Assembly: GCA_031002005.1 (NCBI GenBank) | Contig: JARYHS010008074.1 | Location: 12,408,924-12,472,923, forward strand | Reading direction: 5' to 3' | From: Vandiemenella viatica | Lineage: Eukaryota; Arthropoda; Insecta; Orthoptera; Morabidae | Length of the DNA: 64,000 bases | Position numbers and translations under genes: made by a program | In this document: positions 11,856-25,200 of the stretch, one piece after another | How positions within the stretch are numbered: position 1 is the stretch's first letter | Layout of the letters: each line of letters begins with the position of its first letter | Notes under the pieces: generated by a model | What the model was told of the DNA's origin: nothing | The model's input: only the letters and a program-made list of their open reading frames with translations | Databases searched by the model: none

Positions 11856-12970
11856 CTGTAGCAGAGGTCAACATTACAGCAATGAATTTCTCTACATTTA
11901 CTACCTTTATTTTATTAGGTTATGTAATATAATCTATTCTGAGCAAAATTACAGGATATCACCTAGTAAGATACATGTCAATTTTGTCTTAAGAAATTCA
12001 ATAATCATTTGTGAACTGACATGCGAAATAACAGTCGATCAACGGAATGTGAATTGAGTAGTGGTGACGTCGTCGCGGGGATGCCACTTACGGCACTTGT
12101 TATCGTCGAGAAGGAGACTTGATTTTCAAAACAAGTTATGCTGCCTTGAAAAATCCATCGACACAAACAGAGAGGGAAGTCCTAACAGAGCCTTTTTAGA
12201 CTACGGCAAGCGATTTCGCGCGAAATGCCCGGATTCGCCCGAATAAACAAATTCATACAAACAAAGGCAGGTGCATACAGTAAAAGCGAAAACTTTTGCT
12301 GTCGCTAGAAGTTCAAAATGTTTTTTTATTTTTCACGCTAATGTAGCGATTCCTTTGTAGGCCGAGGGGAGTGATGAAGATTCCGTATAGTTGGAAAAGG
12401 TTTTAATTCACGGGAATCCATCCTTGGCTATTTCAGTCGTATTTAAATATTACTAGATAAAAGTACGGCTTTCTGGTAGATTGCGAAGTTTTATTATAAG
12501 AAATATTATATACAACTAAAGAAATTAATAAATAATCATAAGAATTTTAATATTTAAACTTCACGAACTACCATCAAAAACCGTGGTTTCATTTTGTTGA
12601 GAAAAAAATAATTAGGCACATTTGTAACAAGACACAGTCTTTAAATATTTAAAGTCAATTTATTTGATTTGGTTTTAATCAGATAGAAAATTTCTAATTC
12701 GAGTTTCTTCTGTTTTATAAATGTTAACATACTTGACTGGCTATGGTTTATCGTCGAAAATGTCTAAATAGTGAGACTATATCAGACTTTGGAATGGCCG
12801 GCCGACAGAGAAATAATTATCTCTCAATACTGGCTATTCGAGGTGAGAGGGGAACAGTACAAAAAAGACGGTATATTTTTATGAACATATATGGTGATGA
12901 AAACATCTTTCGTTGAGTCACTTTACCGACACAAATTAGTCGATATTTTAATCAGTGGCTTGGTGATCTT
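11856..12970. other. Left part of the 19.3 kb intron 2, no recognisable feature
   Basis: AT-rich intronic sequence. A 61-codon frame at 12061-12246 has no recognisable domain. Confidence 0.4.
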
Positions 12971-13390
12971 ACTAGGAGAGGTCTTCAGTGTGGAACTTGC
13001 GATCGAAGAACGAATAAGTCTGGTAAATAGCACGTCACCTCTGGTTTCTTGCCCTGAAGCAGTTCTGCCTCCATTTAGGAGAAATCGGGGATTAAAAAGT
13101 GTTAAAATTGTGTTTGAATGACTTTTACCTGTACGGAAGATCAAGATTGGTTTAGCCGTACGAGTTAAGGTGGCGTGTTCCTGAGTGGGGGTCCTAAATT
13201 CGATCCCACGACCCGTGAATTTTTTTTTTTCTGTTTGTATATTTTTATTGCTATTTGATCTTGTAGCATTAAAAATTTATTTTGAAACAAATAATCCAAA
13301 TTATTTATTTTCCTTTGGATGATGTAAATCGTTAAAACAAAAATTACGTGCGCACCACGAATATTTTATAAAGGAATCTGCTTTCCTACA

Positions 13391-14379
13391 TCTTATATAT
13401 AAAAATCAATGTTTCTGGGTTTGTTCGTCTTCTATGCATTCCTATACCATTTATCAGATTGCAATGAAACTTTGGAGAGTTTTCGAGTGTGTGTCTCCGA
13501 AGGTTCCTGTGAAAATAAATTTCCAAAAAGTCACCCCCTATTCCCCATAACACCCCATAATTTAGGCAATACCACATTTTTTATCCGATTTAGATAGGAA
13601 TTTGTACACTTATACTTTAAAACAAACATAAAAATATTGCCTACATACGGTTTCCGAATATTAATCTCCTCGCCCCATTTCCACCCCCATAATTTTTTCA
13701 CCCCATAATTTAGGCAATATCACATTTTTTATCCGATTTAGATAGGAATTTGTACACTTATACTTTAAAACAAACAGAAAAATACTGCCTACGAATGGTT
13801 TCCGAATATTCATCCCCTCTGCCCCTTTCCACCCCCATTACGTTTTTACCCCATAATTTAGGCAAAGCACATTTTTTATCCGATTTAGATAAGAATTTGT
13901 ACACTTATACTTTAAAACAAACAGAAAAATACTGCCTACGTATGGTTTCCGAATATTCATCCCCTCTCCCCCTTTCCAACCCCATTACGTTTTCACCCCA
14001 TAATTTAGGCAAAGCACATTTTTTATCCGATTTAGATAAGAATTTGTACACTTATACTTGAAAACAAACAGAAAAATACTGCCTACGTATGGTTTCCGAA
14101 TATTCATCCCCTCTCCCCCTTTCCACCCCATTACGTTTTTACCCCATAATTTAGGCAAACCAATTTTTTTATCAGATTTAGATAAGAATTTGTGCACTTA
14201 TACTTTGAAACAAACAGAAAAATACTGCCTGCATATGTTTTCCAAAGCGCATCCCCTCTCACCCTTTCCAACTGAAAATGAATGAAACAGCAGTTTAAAA
14301 TTTATTTGTAAATATTTTTTCATTTAATCTATGTGCCTACTCAAGTCCAGCAATAGTGAAGCATTGCCGGGTCAGCTAG
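13391..14379 (+). mobile_element. Non-autonomous Helitron
   Basis: The element begins TCTTATATATAAAAATCAAT and ends GCCGGGTCAG-CTAG, with A before it (13390) and T after it (14380). This is the TC...CTRR, A|T insertion pattern of Helitrons. A short GC-rich inverted stem near the 3' end fits the family. There is no Rep/helicase coding. The interior is mostly a tandem repeat. Confidence 0.65.
13553..14272 (+). repeat. Tandem repeat, about five copies of a 146-148 bp unit
   Basis: The motif CCCCATAATTTAGGCAA recurs at about 13553, 13701, 13849, 13996 and 14142. Each is followed by atccgatttagataggaat, cacttatactttaaaacaaa and a pyrimidine-rich cccctctccccc segment. Copies differ by point changes, and the first and last are the most diverged. 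The unit is internal to the Helitron. The short open frames here (13750-14061 and neighbours) are products of the repeat. Confidence 0.85.
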
Positions 14380-15085
14380 TATGGGATAAATACTGTATGT
14401 GGCTGTGGAAGGATATCCTTTATGAAATGTTCCTCGCGTGCACGGAATTTTTGTTTCAAATAATTTTATGATTTACATCATTAAAAGGAAAATAAATAAT
14501 TTACAGAATTTGTTTCAAAACAAATTTTGAATACTAGAAGATCTAATAGTAATAAAAAAAAATACAAATTTTTTTTGCATGTCGTGATCGAACTTAGGAT
14601 ACCCCGCTCACGAACACACCATCCTAATTCGCGCCTAACCAGTATTATAAACAAAGGGGCTTCTGTACAAGTATAATTCATTCAAACACAAATTTTTACA
14701 TTTTTTTTAATCTCCGATTTCTCTTAAACGGAGGTCCACCTGGCAGAGCTGCTTTAGGACAAGAAGCCAGAGGTAACGCACTATTTACCAGACTTGTTCG
14801 TTCTACGATAGCGATTTCAATACTGAAGACCTCTCTCCTAGTCAGCATGAAGAAATAAAAATTATTGCAATTTATTTGGGTTTTTTTTACAAAAATAATG
14901 ATTGATGGCACATCTAGAATTGACTTTGGATTAGAATGCTCAGTTTCGCATCTATAGGTGCAATAGTTTTTTTTTTTTTTCAAACAGTGTACCACAATAG
15001 TGTAGAAATCGTCTCCTAGTGTAATTATGAATAGTAAAAAGATGATATGCTTGGCGTTTGAAAGAGGAATATTGTGGATTTTCAG

Positions 15086-17569
15086 ATCTACATCTACATC
15101 TACATCTATACACTGCAATTCACAATTATTGTGAGTGGCAGAGGGTGCTAAGCACCAATCATATTTTAGAGTATTCCAATCCCGAATAGAACGAGGAAAG
15201 AAAGAATACATAAATGTATCAGTACGGCATCTTATCTCTCGAATCTTATCCCTTCTGTCATTGCGACCTAAATAGGTTGGTGGCAGCAGTAATTCGTTGC
15301 ACTCGTAAATTAGAGATTTTCGCATATTCTCCAACAAATTTAACGAAAACGACGTCGTCTGTCCGCCAAACAATCCCAGCCTAACCCACGTATCAGCTCT
15401 GTGACACTTACATAAGGACTGTAACTAGCGGTCACGAATCGAGCGGCTCTCCTCTGTACTTTCTCTAACGTGTCAATCAATCCCTTGCGATGCGGATCCC
15501 AAATTGCACAACAGTATTCCAAATGCGGACGCACTAGTATTTTGTACGCTATTTACTTTGTATGAGCATTGCAGCTTCTCAAAATACGACCTATAAAACG
15601 TAGTTTAGAATTAGCTTTGCCTACGACTGAAGTTATGTGCAAGTCCCATTTCATGTTGCTTTGTACTGTTACGCCTAGATACTTCAGGGAATCGACCGTG
15701 TCAACAACTGAATTGTTAACTTTGTACTCGTGAGCAAACGGGGTCTTTATTACTTATTTGCATTGCCTTGCACTTTTTACAGTTAAGTGTAAGCTGCCAT
15801 TTACGGCACCATTCCGAAATAACATCCAGATCGCGCTGTATTTCTAAGCAATCGTCAGAGCACCCCACCTTCCTATAAATAAGTGCATCATCAGCAAAAA
15901 ATCGCATCCTGCAATTAACGTTGTCACCGAGATCGTTTATAAAAATTAAGAAAAGAAGTGGTCCTATTACACTTCCTTGAGGAACGCCCGAAGTAACATC
16001 TAGCTTTGAAGAGACTTCGCCGTCAACAACGACATACTGCGACCGACCAGTTAGAAAATCGCGTATTCATTTGCAGATCTGATCAGATATACCGTACGCT
16101 CGAATCTTCGCCAAAAGGCGGTTATGTGGTACAGAGTCAAAAGCCTTCTGGAAATCCAAGAAAATAGCATCAACTTGCGATCCTGCATCGATAATCTTCA
16201 TTACGTCATGCGAAAATAGAGCCAGTTGCGTTTCATACGAACGGTTCTTACGAAATCCGTGTTGGTTTGCTGTAAGTAACTCGTTTTCATCCAGAAACTT
16301 CATAACGATAGAGCATATGACATGCTCCAGAATTCTACTGCAGACAGATGTTAGAGATATGGGTCGATAATTCCTAGGATCTCTCCGATCACCTTTCTTG
16401 AAAACGGGAATCACCTGCGCTATTTTCCAGTCAGAAGGTACTTTTCTTTCTTCTAAAGATTTATGAAATATATCTGATAGAAATGGTTCTATTTCTTCCG
16501 CGTATTCCGAAAATAATCTTACTGGAATACCATCAGGACCCGGCGCCTTCCCCCACTTCAGGAGCTTTAATTGCTTTATGATACCTACACTATCAATTTG
16601 AACTGGATCCATCTCAAATTCTACACGCCGTGCAAAAGCGGGAATGTTTTCCATGTTTTCGTCAGTGAAAGAATTTTAAATTCGGTGTTAAATACGGTAG
16701 CCTTTTCGCGGCTGTCATCAACTTCCCGACCGTCTTGTAGTAGAACTGACATACCTGTATTGTTGTCACTACCACTAACTTTTTTTACATACGACCAAAA
16801 TTTCTTTGGGTTTTCGTTGAGACTCTTAGAAAGTGAGTTGCATCTAAAGTCGTTAAAAGCATCGCGCATCGCATTTTTAACATGTTCTCTTGTCTCAGCT
16901 AACTTTTCTAAATCACTCCTATACATCGTCGTCCTTGAGCGTGCATTTATCTTCCTTTGTTTTTTAAGTAACCGTTTAAGTTCACGTGTATACCACGGGG
17001 GGATCGTTCCCATCCCTGATTGTCCTTTTCGGTATATGTAAGTCCATACCTTCCCTGATTATATGCATGAACCGAAGCCACATCTCTTCAACCGAGCCTC
17101 TTCCTTCTATAAAGGTAATGTAATTATCCTCAAAAACGTTCTTAGACTCTCCTTTGGGGCCTTTTCAAACCTGTAAACGACCGTTTCTTTTTTCTTTTTG
17201 CGCGCGGCTATTAATTTTACTGTAGCAATTACAGCTTTATGATCACTTATTCCCATGGTGGTAGAAACGTCCGTGAATAACTCAGGCTATTCGTAACGAG
17301 AATATCTAAAATGTTTTCGTTATCGTTGTGGCACCGCGTTGGTTCAGTGACGAGCTGCTCCAGATTAAGATCTGAGAAAAGGTCAAGAATAATTTCACAG
17401 GATGTTTTATCCCGGCCACCAGTAACGTGGACGTAATTATTCCAGTCGATATACGGAAAGTTGAAGTCACCTTCTATTATTATTGCATGATCTGGAAATT
17501 GACGAGCTATATTACTTACATTAGCTCTTAAGGCCTCGGCAATAGATACATCTGCATTGGAGTTCAACC
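15086..17569 (-). mobile_element. CR1/L2-like LINE, main part (interrupted)
   Basis: On the minus strand the pieces run in order: endonuclease fragment 17567-17247 (IIIEGDFNFPYIDW, LVTEPTR), linker 17013-16621, reverse transcriptase 16654-16067 (GKAPGPDGIP, NYRPISLTS, AIFLDFQKAFDSVPH), FADDALIY at 15907-15870, RT thumb region 15534-15340 (YCCAIWDPHRKG, RRAARFV), and a 3' end with a (TAGATG)n tail at 15086-15110. Frames shift several times. Its 5' continuation is displaced to 22154-22200 by the jockey insertion. It shares family with 272-505 and 34201-35275. Confidence 0.85.
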
Positions 17570-17837
17570 CTCATGGAGCGGAAGTTCCTCGTGAATTATA
17601 TCATCGAGAGCTGTTCGACTACATCAACAGGAAAGTGTGCTATTTGACGACGCGGCGTGTATTACTGGACTTCGGATTTGGGACTGTGTTGCGGACTGGT
17701 GGCAGGAATTTTGGACGTTGACGACCCGGCATCTCTTACGGACTACATTGGAATCGAGTGGACTGGGCTGTTAGTGGATCTCGGGAATACCTTGCGGTGA
17801 TAACAAGAGATCCTACTAGCATGTCTGATAGGACAAC

Positions 17838-19256
17838 TTGACACTGACTGCTTCTGAGACGATGGAGGAATCGGGCAGTGAAGTAGGTCGGTTGTGCGGC
17901 GACGAACTGATTGAAGGACATGAGGAGTATGACATGGAATATGCAACAGACGAAGACTTAGCTAGATTACAGGAAGAGGCTGCGACGAGAGAAATATTCA
18001 TATATGATGGAGAGCCAGTTTGTTCTAGGTACGAGTGAGCAAGAACAACAAAGCTTTTGAACCTATCTTTGACAGAAAAACGACGAGCAATCCGAAAAGA
18101 ACAAAACAAATCAAGTTGCAAGAACAGATGCGAGAAATCAAATAAAACTGTCCAACCGGTTTCTATCAGCACTGGCAGTGGAGGAGAGCGGAAAAAGACG
18201 ATGGACAGAACATAAACTACAGCACAGAAGACAAGGTGCGACGGAGCAACAAAAAGTACATATTCCACCGATTGTGAGTATCAAACGGGAAACCTTTTTA
18301 AACTAAATGAAGAAATCAAGAAGCAAATTACAGGGCACCTCAAAGTGATATATAGAGGAGACAGTGTTAAATACCACACGGAAGTATGGGAGATTACTTC
18401 AAAGTCAAAACTATCTACATCAGAAGAAGATTGGATTCTACACACACCAAACACCAGATAAAGCACCACTGAAAGTGGTATAAAGGGCTTACCACCAAAT
18501 GTGGAAATGAGAGAGATTGTTGAAACACTAACAAAAAGGGGATACCCAGTAGAAAATATCCACCAATTTAAGACAAGAGATAAAACCTCAAATGAATTAA
18601 TACCTCTAGCAATATATTGTGTTACTTTGACCCCTACAAAGAAGGCACAAGAAATATATTACGAGCGAGAGATCAATTACACAAGGATTCATGTGGAGCG
18701 GTACAAGGATAAGGAAGGACCATCACAGTGCAGACGATGTCAGAGGATTGGACATACTGCGAACTACTGTACTCTACCAAGCAGATGCGTGAAATGTTCA
18801 GGGCTACATGAATCTAAGGACTGCCCAATAGCACGTGAAGCAAAAGCCAAATGTGCCAACTGCAGCGAAGATCATCCTGCATCTTGGCGAGGTTGTCCAA
18901 TGTATCAGAAAGCACTTGCTGAAAAAATGAACAGGAATATGGCCAGAAGAAAAGCAAAAGACAACGCTGAACAGGAACAAACTAGCGAGGGAAACTGGAA
19001 TCAAATTAAAAACTTCCCTCCAATTCATCCAGGACAAGACAAAACAACACAGGAAAAATCTCAACAACAAAAAATGAATTATGCTAACGCATTAAAAATG
19101 AAACAGACAACAGGAAACCAATCGCAGGAGGAAAACGAGACAATTGATTTCAGCAACATGTTTTCAGCTGAAAATATAGGAAAAAAATTGGAAATAATAA
19201 AAACTACGCTGACAAAAATTGTTATGGCACGTGATATCTGGGAGAAAAATGGGTAG
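17838..19256 (+). pseudogene. Jockey ORF1 (gag-like), broken
   Basis: This is the nucleic-acid-binding ORF1 protein of the jockey LINE. An acidic N-terminal piece (17838-18038) and the main piece (18501-19256) are in the same frame but separated by about 460 nt with stops, so frameshifts are likely. The main piece has three zinc knuckles: CRRCQRIGHTANYC, CVKCSGLHESKDC and CANCSEDHPASWRGC, as in Jockey-clade gag proteins. A Lys/Gln-rich C-terminus follows. ORF1 overlaps the start of the ORF2 frame by about 40 nt. Confidence 0.85.
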
Positions 19257-21992
19257 GCGTATTAGCATTATTTCAATAATGGCAAATAGAACCCAGATAC
19301 CAAAACGAGACATAAACATAGCAATATGGAATGCGAACGGGATAATGCAGAGGAAACATGAACTAGCCTTATTTCAACAACAACAAAATCTGGATATAAT
19401 ACTAATAACAGAAACGCACTTAAAGCCACATCAGAGCTTCAAACTAAGAAACATGACCACTTATAGAAACGACAGGCTAGGAGAAAGAGGTGGAGGAACA
19501 GCGGTGCTAATAAAATCAACAATCAGCCACGCCCAATAGAATTTAAACAATTTAGAAAATATTGAAGCTACAGGAATCAAAACCCAAACAAGAGACGGCG
19601 TAATAACAATAGTGGCAGCATATCTGAGGCCAAATAAAGATCTACTATGTGAAGATATAGAGAAAATTACGATGGTTGGTCCGAAATACTGGTGGGTGGT
19701 GATCTAAACGCCAAGCATCCAGTATGGAATTCAAGAATTTCAAATCCACATGGCAATCAACTACTTCAGGTGGCGGGAGAACTGAACTTACATGTCTTTG
19801 GTCCGGAAATACCAACCCACATACCGGAAAATCCTAATCATCAACCAGATGTCATAGATATTGTGATAACAAAGAATATTCCACGTATACTTGTCCAATC
19901 ACTGTAAACGATTATCGTCGGATCATAACCCGGTGATAGTCAAGATAAACAACTGGATGATCACAGCACCACCCCCAAAAATAACAAAACAGGTAGACTG
20001 GAGTTTGTTCACAAAAGAACTGCATACTCAATCAAAACCACTTATAGAATGGAAAGCCAAGAGGAAATTGATGGCGCTATAAACCACCTGACAAAAGCTA
20101 TCCATAAAGCTAACCATAAAGCGTCCATAACAACAGTAAACCCACCACCGAACTATAAAACAGACCTTCCAGAGGAATTAGCTAGACTAAAATACATCAA
20201 GAACTTCCACCGAAAAAAATGGCAGATGTACAGAGACCCACAAGACAGAAGACTGACAAACTATTATAGAAGAAACCTGCAGAAGAGACTAAAAGAACTA
20301 AACACGGAACGTTGGGAAGAAAAAATGTCAAATCTCACCCTCCTACATCGAAACGCTTGGGGTCTAATAAGAGCACTTAAAAATCCCAAAACACCGGAAA
20401 GACCACTGACCACCGACGATGGACAAATCTTCGAACCACTAACAAAAGCAGAGATCCTGGCTGACTATTTCGAAGAACAGTATGCAACTCCCATAACACA
20501 ACAAAGTGACGAAGAAAAGGAAGAAGAGGAAAAAATCAAAGAATCAGTATCCACATTCCTAAAGGAAGACATAGGAGAATACACTGACTTGGCTACACCG
20601 GCTGAAATAAGGAATATCATCAGGAAACTCCGGATCAAAAAAGCCCCAGGACCAGACAAAATAACAAACTGCCAACTGAAACATTTGCCTAGGAAGGGAA
20701 TAGTGTTACTAACAAGAATAGTGAACAGTTGCTTGAGAAATGCATACTTTCCTACAGACTGGAAAAGAGCAAAAATAATACCAATCCCTAAAGCTGGGAA
20801 AAACTCATCCTTGCCCGCAAATAATAGACCAATTAGCCTGTTCAACTCCACAACAAAAGTGCTGGAAAGAGTTGTATTAACAAGAATACAGAAGAAACTG
20901 GCGGAACAGAATACCATCCGCAAAGAACAGTACGGATTCCAACCTCGCATGTCAGCAACAGTACAACTTCTACACCTAGTTGAGAATATTAGCAAAGGGT
21001 TCAATCTCGGCAGATCGACAGCAGCAGCTTTTATCGATGTACAAAAGGCCTATGACAAGGTGTGGCATCAAAATCTCATTTATAAACTAATTACCCAAAC
21101 GATAGTTGACAGAGCAATCATTCACTTGATAAATAGCTTCCTGGAAAAAATAACATTCTACGTAGAAATGCAAGGCGTGCGATCTTCAATACATCAGATG
21201 AGGACAGGACTCCCACAGGGATCAGTGTTAGCACCCACACTTTTCAATATCTACGTGAATGATATTCCCACCATCAAAAAATGTTCACGTTGCTCAATTC
21301 GCGGATGACACGACCATTTATACTACAGGGACAAAACAAACTGATAATATCACCCGAATGCAAAATCAATTACACAAAATTGAGCTATGGAGTAAAAAAA
21401 AATAAAATAACTATAAATTCCCAAAAATCGGCAGCAATATATTTTACCCATAAAAGACCTGAACTAAACCAAAACTTGACTATATTCGGGAAACGTTTAC
21501 CACGGAAGAACTTTCACAAATACCTGGGAGTCACGATAGATAAAACGCTCACATTTCGTCATCATATAGAAGAAAAAACGGATAAACGTCCTAGGAATAA
21601 TCAAAAACCTATTTCCAATACTGATCAGTCAATCAATGAACCTACAAACAAAACTCCACTTATACAAAGCATCAATACTACCAGTGATAACATACGGCTG
21701 TCAAATTTGGGGAACGACGTGTAAAACAAACTTATCAAAACTACAAATATTACAAAACAGGTGCCTCCGATTAATCTTAAACGCTGATAGAAGGGCAAGA
21801 ATTACTGAAATGCACGAGATAGCACAAATAGAAACAATAGACCAAGTGATAAAAAGACTAACCAAATCCTTCCATCAAAAACTCGACACTCTACGCCAAA
21901 CTGAAGACAGACTACAGAACATTGGAATAACAGTTCCCAGGAGGTGGCACCGGTACAAAGTGCCACTATCAATTATTCATCCACCAAATTGA
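19219..21992 (+). pseudogene. Jockey ORF2 (APE endonuclease plus reverse transcriptase), broken
   Basis: Endonuclease motifs lie in two frames: WNANGI and LITETHL at 19219-19539, GGDLNAKHPVWNS at 19692-19907 and SSDHNPV at about 19915. The reverse transcriptase runs 20049-21308 with KAPGPDKI, NNRPISLFNST, AAAFIDVQKAYDKVWH and GLPQGSVLAPTLF. The frame breaks just before the FADD box (21295-21310). The thumb region continues at 21281-21724 and 21636-21992 (KYLGVTID, YGCQIWG). At least four frame changes make it inactive. Confidence 0.9.
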
Positions 21993-22153
21993 AAATACCG
22001 ACACATTGAAGGGGTTTTTACAAAGACCTCCAAGGAGGCCGAAATTTTCCCCTTAAGGTGAACATAAAGTAAGCAACAAGGAATAAACAAAACCCTAGCC
22101 AGGACGCCAAAGGTGTCGGTGCCAGGAATACAACACCAGCAAAAAAAAAAAAA

Positions 22154-22200
22154 GGAGTTCAACCTATCCTTACGGAAAACATTCTCTGAAGTTACACTAC
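22154..22200 (-). mobile_element. Displaced 5' piece of the CR1-like LINE
   Basis: This follows the second copy of the target duplication. On the minus strand it reads ...SENVFRKDRLNSNADVS in frame with the endonuclease fragment on the other side of the jockey insertion. The similarity fades within about 50 bp, so the CR1 copy was 5'-truncated here. Confidence 0.5.
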
Positions 22201-25200
22201 CTTCTTATTTTATCCTCTATTTGCATTCAATATCAACGAGTACGATAATATTAAAAAAAAAATGAGTGGTTGGTTCTTTAATTCTTAAAAAAAATTGAAA
22301 ATATTCACTCAAATGGTAATTCAATAAAAATTTTCTAACCCCTATTTCTCTTTTCAAATGTAAAGTGTTTGAAAAATGGGTTTTCAGCTAAATAAAGTTC
22401 TTCTTCAATATCCACATTATTAAATTTTCACCACTCGGATCTGATCTTCTGATAAATTTTACTAGACTACTAAATAAAATCGCTTTGAATCGCACGAAAA
22501 CTGAAATGAACCCCTTTTTCGGCGACTTTGTTCGCACGAATACGCTTGCACTGTAACCGTAGCCTTACTTAAGAACCATCTTGCCACCAACGTATAGGAA
22601 ATTTAGAGGACATACGATTCACAGATAAGTGCAATGTTTGTTTTACAACTTCAATGCATTTTCATTTAAAAATGTTGGTACTGTTTTAATTATTACCGTG
22701 TTCATTGTGAAGAATCATTTGATTTGACGTTGAGTGAGCTTGGACGCCGATTCCGGAAGTTCTTCTTTGAGGAAATTTCTCGGCTGCAATTGATCTGGGG
22801 TATTTTTGACACCAAATCTTCAAGTTGCTGCTTTACACTACCAAGTTTTCTGTGTTCACCACCTTCTCGAAATAGGAACTATGGCGTTTCAACTTAGCAG
22901 TAATATTGGCTCTGGCACTACGGAGAACTGGGGATCGAAATTATGTCCACCAATCACGATTTCGCTTTTGCGTTGGTTCCCGAAATCACCGCGGCCATTT
23001 GCACTGGCCGATTTCATTCCCGTTTCTCGCAATATACATCTCCCCATATCGTCGTGATCGGTTATCTCCCATATATTTTATTTCAAGCTGAATTTTTTAA
23101 TCTTGTAACAGACTTTGTGTTTTCTTTAACACCCAAGGTAGCCACTTAAAATAAACGTTTTTCGCGTGAGAAGAGTATTCGACACATGGTAATAACATAG
23201 ACTACAGATTTAATCTCTGATTATACCTACAATTGTATCCTGAAACTAATCTCCTGAGTAAATTGGCAATAGTATAGATTCCCGTACTTAACTTTTCAGT
23301 TGTGGAATAGTCACTCGTGGTACCAATGATCTTGGTGGCTTTATTTGGCTTTCAGCACATTAATAAAGCACATTCAAAATCTAGGGGTAAAGATTTTGCT
23401 GCCATGCTGAAAGAGAATTGGACGGCAGTCAAATATCGGTCTCATTGGGCCCCCAAAATCGAATATAAGCCAACTACCTGCGAGTTCTTTTGTTTGTATA
23501 CCACCTGTTGTAACGTACGGTTATCACCGATGTGTAAATTATGCATCTCTCGAGCTACCTGCTGTTACCATAATCAAATCTGTTAGAGTTATATCAAATA
23601 AGAGCAAAATAATAAAATACGAGTTTTAACAACGTCGAACTGGTAAAACTAGACGCAAGCAATAACCACGTGTCTACTTCATTGTAGACACAAAGTCAGT
23701 AACGAAGCAACTAATTAATTAAATTTAAAAAATAATTTAATCAAAAGAAGCCTGAAACTGTGTTATGTAAAGAAACCAATAAACACATAGCCTACAATCG
23801 CACGTTAAAAGAAATATTACACAATGGGAAAGGATACACATGCATTAAAAGAGAAGGGTTCAAAGTAGATATAGATTCTTTTCACGAACCCAATCAGTGG
23901 ACTAAAGCAGATACATTTTAAACATGGGATCTTATGTAGTCTACATCTTCAAAGATCGTGGAAATATTGTATATGATACCCACCTTAACTCCCCCCCCCT
24001 CCTCTCCTTGTAATCGATAGCCGCGCGTACAAAAAAGTCTTCTAATCGATAACCCATTTTTCACTGAAGTATTGCTAACCTCAATTACACCACGCTAAAC
24101 TTTATTTCTTGCGATTAATTAGTTTTACTATGATAAAAAAGTAAGATTAAAATAATTTAGAACTAAATATTTATCAAATACCATATCTATTACAAAAAAT
24201 TAATTAACAAAGCGATACCTTTGATATCATTACTAACGCATTTAATTTAATTAATGTAGTCTTTACACATCCAAACAAACCAAAGTATCATATATTTTAT
24301 TAAAATGCGTATAAGCGCTGAAAAGTGGACATTCTCATAAAAACAAAATTAGTGAATACATGTTGCTACTGAAAATGTAGTTACTGGCTTCTGCAGCAAA
24401 CTGAGTATCGCCCGTCCATGAAGAGCTAGGCAATCTTTCTCTTGATGTACAGTTTTTAGCATGATATGTCTGACAGGCGATTGGAAGATCCTCCTAGCAG
24501 AAATTATAAATACTTAACAAATTAAAGCTTAGTATTTAGAATATGCATTATGCCATTCACAGACAGATGATGAAACATTTTATAGCTTGCTCCATTAGTT
24601 TAAAAGGTAGACCAAAAAGTAGGAGGGCAATCACACAGGTGTTCATTCCGCACGAAAAGGTTCCTCATATGTGGAAGATTAAAATATTTTCCAATCGCTA
24701 TTTATTTTTAAATATTTATTACTCGTTATATCTGTTCCAAAAAATTAATGTATAAAGTTATCGAGGGATATCGGAAATTGTTCTACCCATTTGATTATAT
24801 TATTGCACTAAGTATTTTTTTTATTATTTCCTGAAATTTGTTTATGCTACTATAACATTTTTTCAATTACTAAATAACAGCAATATGTTCTTTACAAAAC
24901 CTCCTTTGAGCACAAGTATATAGGTATGAATAACATATTATAGCAGCTTAACTGATATGTGTTGTGAAGCTCCAATGATTACATATATTTTTTGCATGTA
25001 ATATTGTGCGTCGTAAATACTTTCCTCGATACAATTACCAAAATAATCGAAAGGAATTGTATAAAATTCAATTGCGCGTTGAATTTTTAAAATTCCGGAG
25101 CTACTCAATCATTTGTTACTGAAACTATAACATAGACTGCTCTTTTAAATACGTTCTCAACCTTTGTATTTTCAGTTTGATAAGTTCTGATTCTTTTAAT

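Larger units (their letters stand above)
12971..14841. repeat. Large inverted repeat, arms about 420-460 bp
   Basis: The left arm (about 12971-13388) and right arm (about 14385-14841) are reverse complements with many substitutions. The outer ends are ctaggagag-gtcttcagt against its complement actgaagacctctctcctag, and the inner ends are near aaacaaaaatt..cgtgc. Each arm carries a tRNA-like box B (CTAAATTCGATCCC on the left and its complement on the right), so the arm may itself be a SINE. The similarity stops sharply at both outer ends. A Helitron occupies the loop. Confidence 0.75.
17570..22153 (+). mobile_element. Near full-length jockey-clade LINE with target duplication
   Basis: The element starts at 17570 and ends in an A-run (22139-22153). 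GGAGTTCAACC occurs at 17559-17569 and again at 22154-22164: an 11-bp target duplication. It has a 5' UTR of about 250 bp, a gag-like ORF1 and an endonuclease-reverse transcriptase ORF2, both damaged. The target is the endonuclease region of the CR1 LINE on the opposite strand. There is no RNase H, as expected for jockey. Confidence 0.92.

Noticed and set aside
13553..14272. Regular repeat array as a possible CRISPR
   Set aside because: Units are ~147 bp without distinct spacers, in a eukaryotic Helitron.
14696..15373. 225-codon minus-strand frame as a gene
   Set aside because: Its N-terminal third is the CR1 LINE end and the remainder is unrelated intron and inverted-repeat arm sequence.
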